A DNA stretch of 64,000 nucleotides from contig CM060734.1 of assembly GCA_030704615.1 (NCBI GenBank), positions 33,000,042-33,064,041 on the forward strand. Reading direction: 5' to 3'. Under the pieces are notes generated by a model, which was not told where the DNA came from, did no database searches, and saw only the letters and a list, made by a program, of their open reading frames with translations. Positions 63,580-64,000 of the stretch are shown piece after piece. The DNA comes from Takakia lepidozioides. Lineage: Eukaryota; Streptophyta; Takakiopsida; Takakiales; Takakiaceae. Every line of letters begins with the position of its first letter. Position 1 is the stretch's first letter. Position numbers and translations under genes: made by a program.

Positions 63580-64000
63580 ATGTCGTGCCCGAATCACATC
63601 TATCGACGCCAGACGGGAGTCATTTTCCCGAAAGCAGACGACATCATTGTCTTCCTGGATGTTTACAGGGACGATCCTCGACTTGTCCAGCTGAGAGCAA
63701 TGGAGTTTCTTCAGGATTGCACGATTCTCCTGGACCCCGGCTGGGGAGCAGTGGTTCCTACGCATCATGGACCTGGACTTTCCGCATGTGTGGGAGCCGA
63801 ACAGATCACGCACAGCGTTGCTGTATCGCTGGAATTGTTGCGAGTGGACGTATGATGAGTGCATAGGTGAAAACTTTACGCGTGGACGGACTGGCTCGGA
63901 AAGTGGGGACATTCTCTTCAGTTATGAGGATGAGGAGGAGGGGAACACAGGGCCCACTGTGAAAATGTCCTTCTACCAAGGGGGCGCTATCGATAAACAC
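63580..64000 (+). CDS. Hypothetical protein, 5' part, runs off the window
   Basis: ATG at 63580: MSCPNHIYRRQTGVIFPKA, DDIIVFLDVYRDDPRLVQL, RAMEFLQDC. Near 63735 the coding signal passes to another frame: EQWFLRIMDLDFPHVWEPN, LLYRWNCCEWTYDECIG, then an acidic SYEDEEEGN stretch to the edge. So there is either a one-base error or frameshift, or a broken gene. The TATA-less upstream region is the GGCGCC minisatellite. No family recognised. Confidence 0.45.

Noticed and set aside
1-64000. Bacterial or phage contig, given ParB-like and methyltransferase-like motifs
   Set aside because: Introns with plant splice sites, plant LTR elements, PPR motifs and a plant aspartic protease all say nuclear plant DNA.

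Overview
The window looks like nuclear DNA from a land plant with a large, repeat-rich genome, most likely a seed-free plant (lycophyte, fern or bryophyte). This rests on three things: Ty3/gypsy elements of a Tat/Ogre-like type with plant-style extra ORFs, PLS-type PPR sequences, and a plant A1 aspartic protease with spliced introns. A chromovirus with a fungus-like polyprotein points to the Tcn1-like group, known from mosses and lycophytes. The species is not identified. Layout: 1-20947 is a nest of two related elements. Element A (917-14292, minus strand, complete, two LTRs) sits inside the pol gene of element B (1-916 and 14293-20947, plus strand), with a 5-bp target duplication ACTTA. B abuts a diverged relative, element C (20948-25480, minus). 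The family carries ORF1 upstream of gag, a gag-pol frame, a small conserved ORF, and a very large ORF3 between integrase and the 3' LTR. Other copies are E (35434-38715), D (50176-54508) and fragments at 32975-33845 and 34390-35433. A separate decayed chromovirus (G) occupies 38716-41727. Between the retroelements lies a second class of sequence. An 18-bp palindrome, AAATGCGGYRCCGCATTT (often extended on both sides), occurs at roughly 50 sites: a dense array at 25490-29070, a second at 56437-57481, a third at 60675-60911, and single copies near 46.3, 48.9, 49.1, 54.6, 58.1 and 59.3 kb. Linkers differ between arrays while the palindrome is kept. The palindromes lie next to and inside three broken copies of one gene family. 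Copies X1 (29390-30515) and X2 (54509-55890) hold a ParB-like DGNHR motif region; X3 (57804-60147) ends in a permuted methyltransferase-like region with recognisable introns, one of which contains the palindrome. A link between palindromes and this gene family is the most unusual thing here, but it is inference. Ordinary host sequence is sparse. There is one apparently intact four-exon nepenthesin-like aspartic protease (42665-45596, minus), a decayed and internally duplicated PPR pseudogene (30516-32600, minus), small unrecognised ORFs, and an incomplete gene at the right edge (63580-64000). Several non-coding repeats fill the rest: a probable SINE, a CATGAGC foldback-like repeat in two copies, a circularly permuted repeat pair, a 155-bp tandem duplication, hairpin clusters and a GGCGCC-containing minisatellite.
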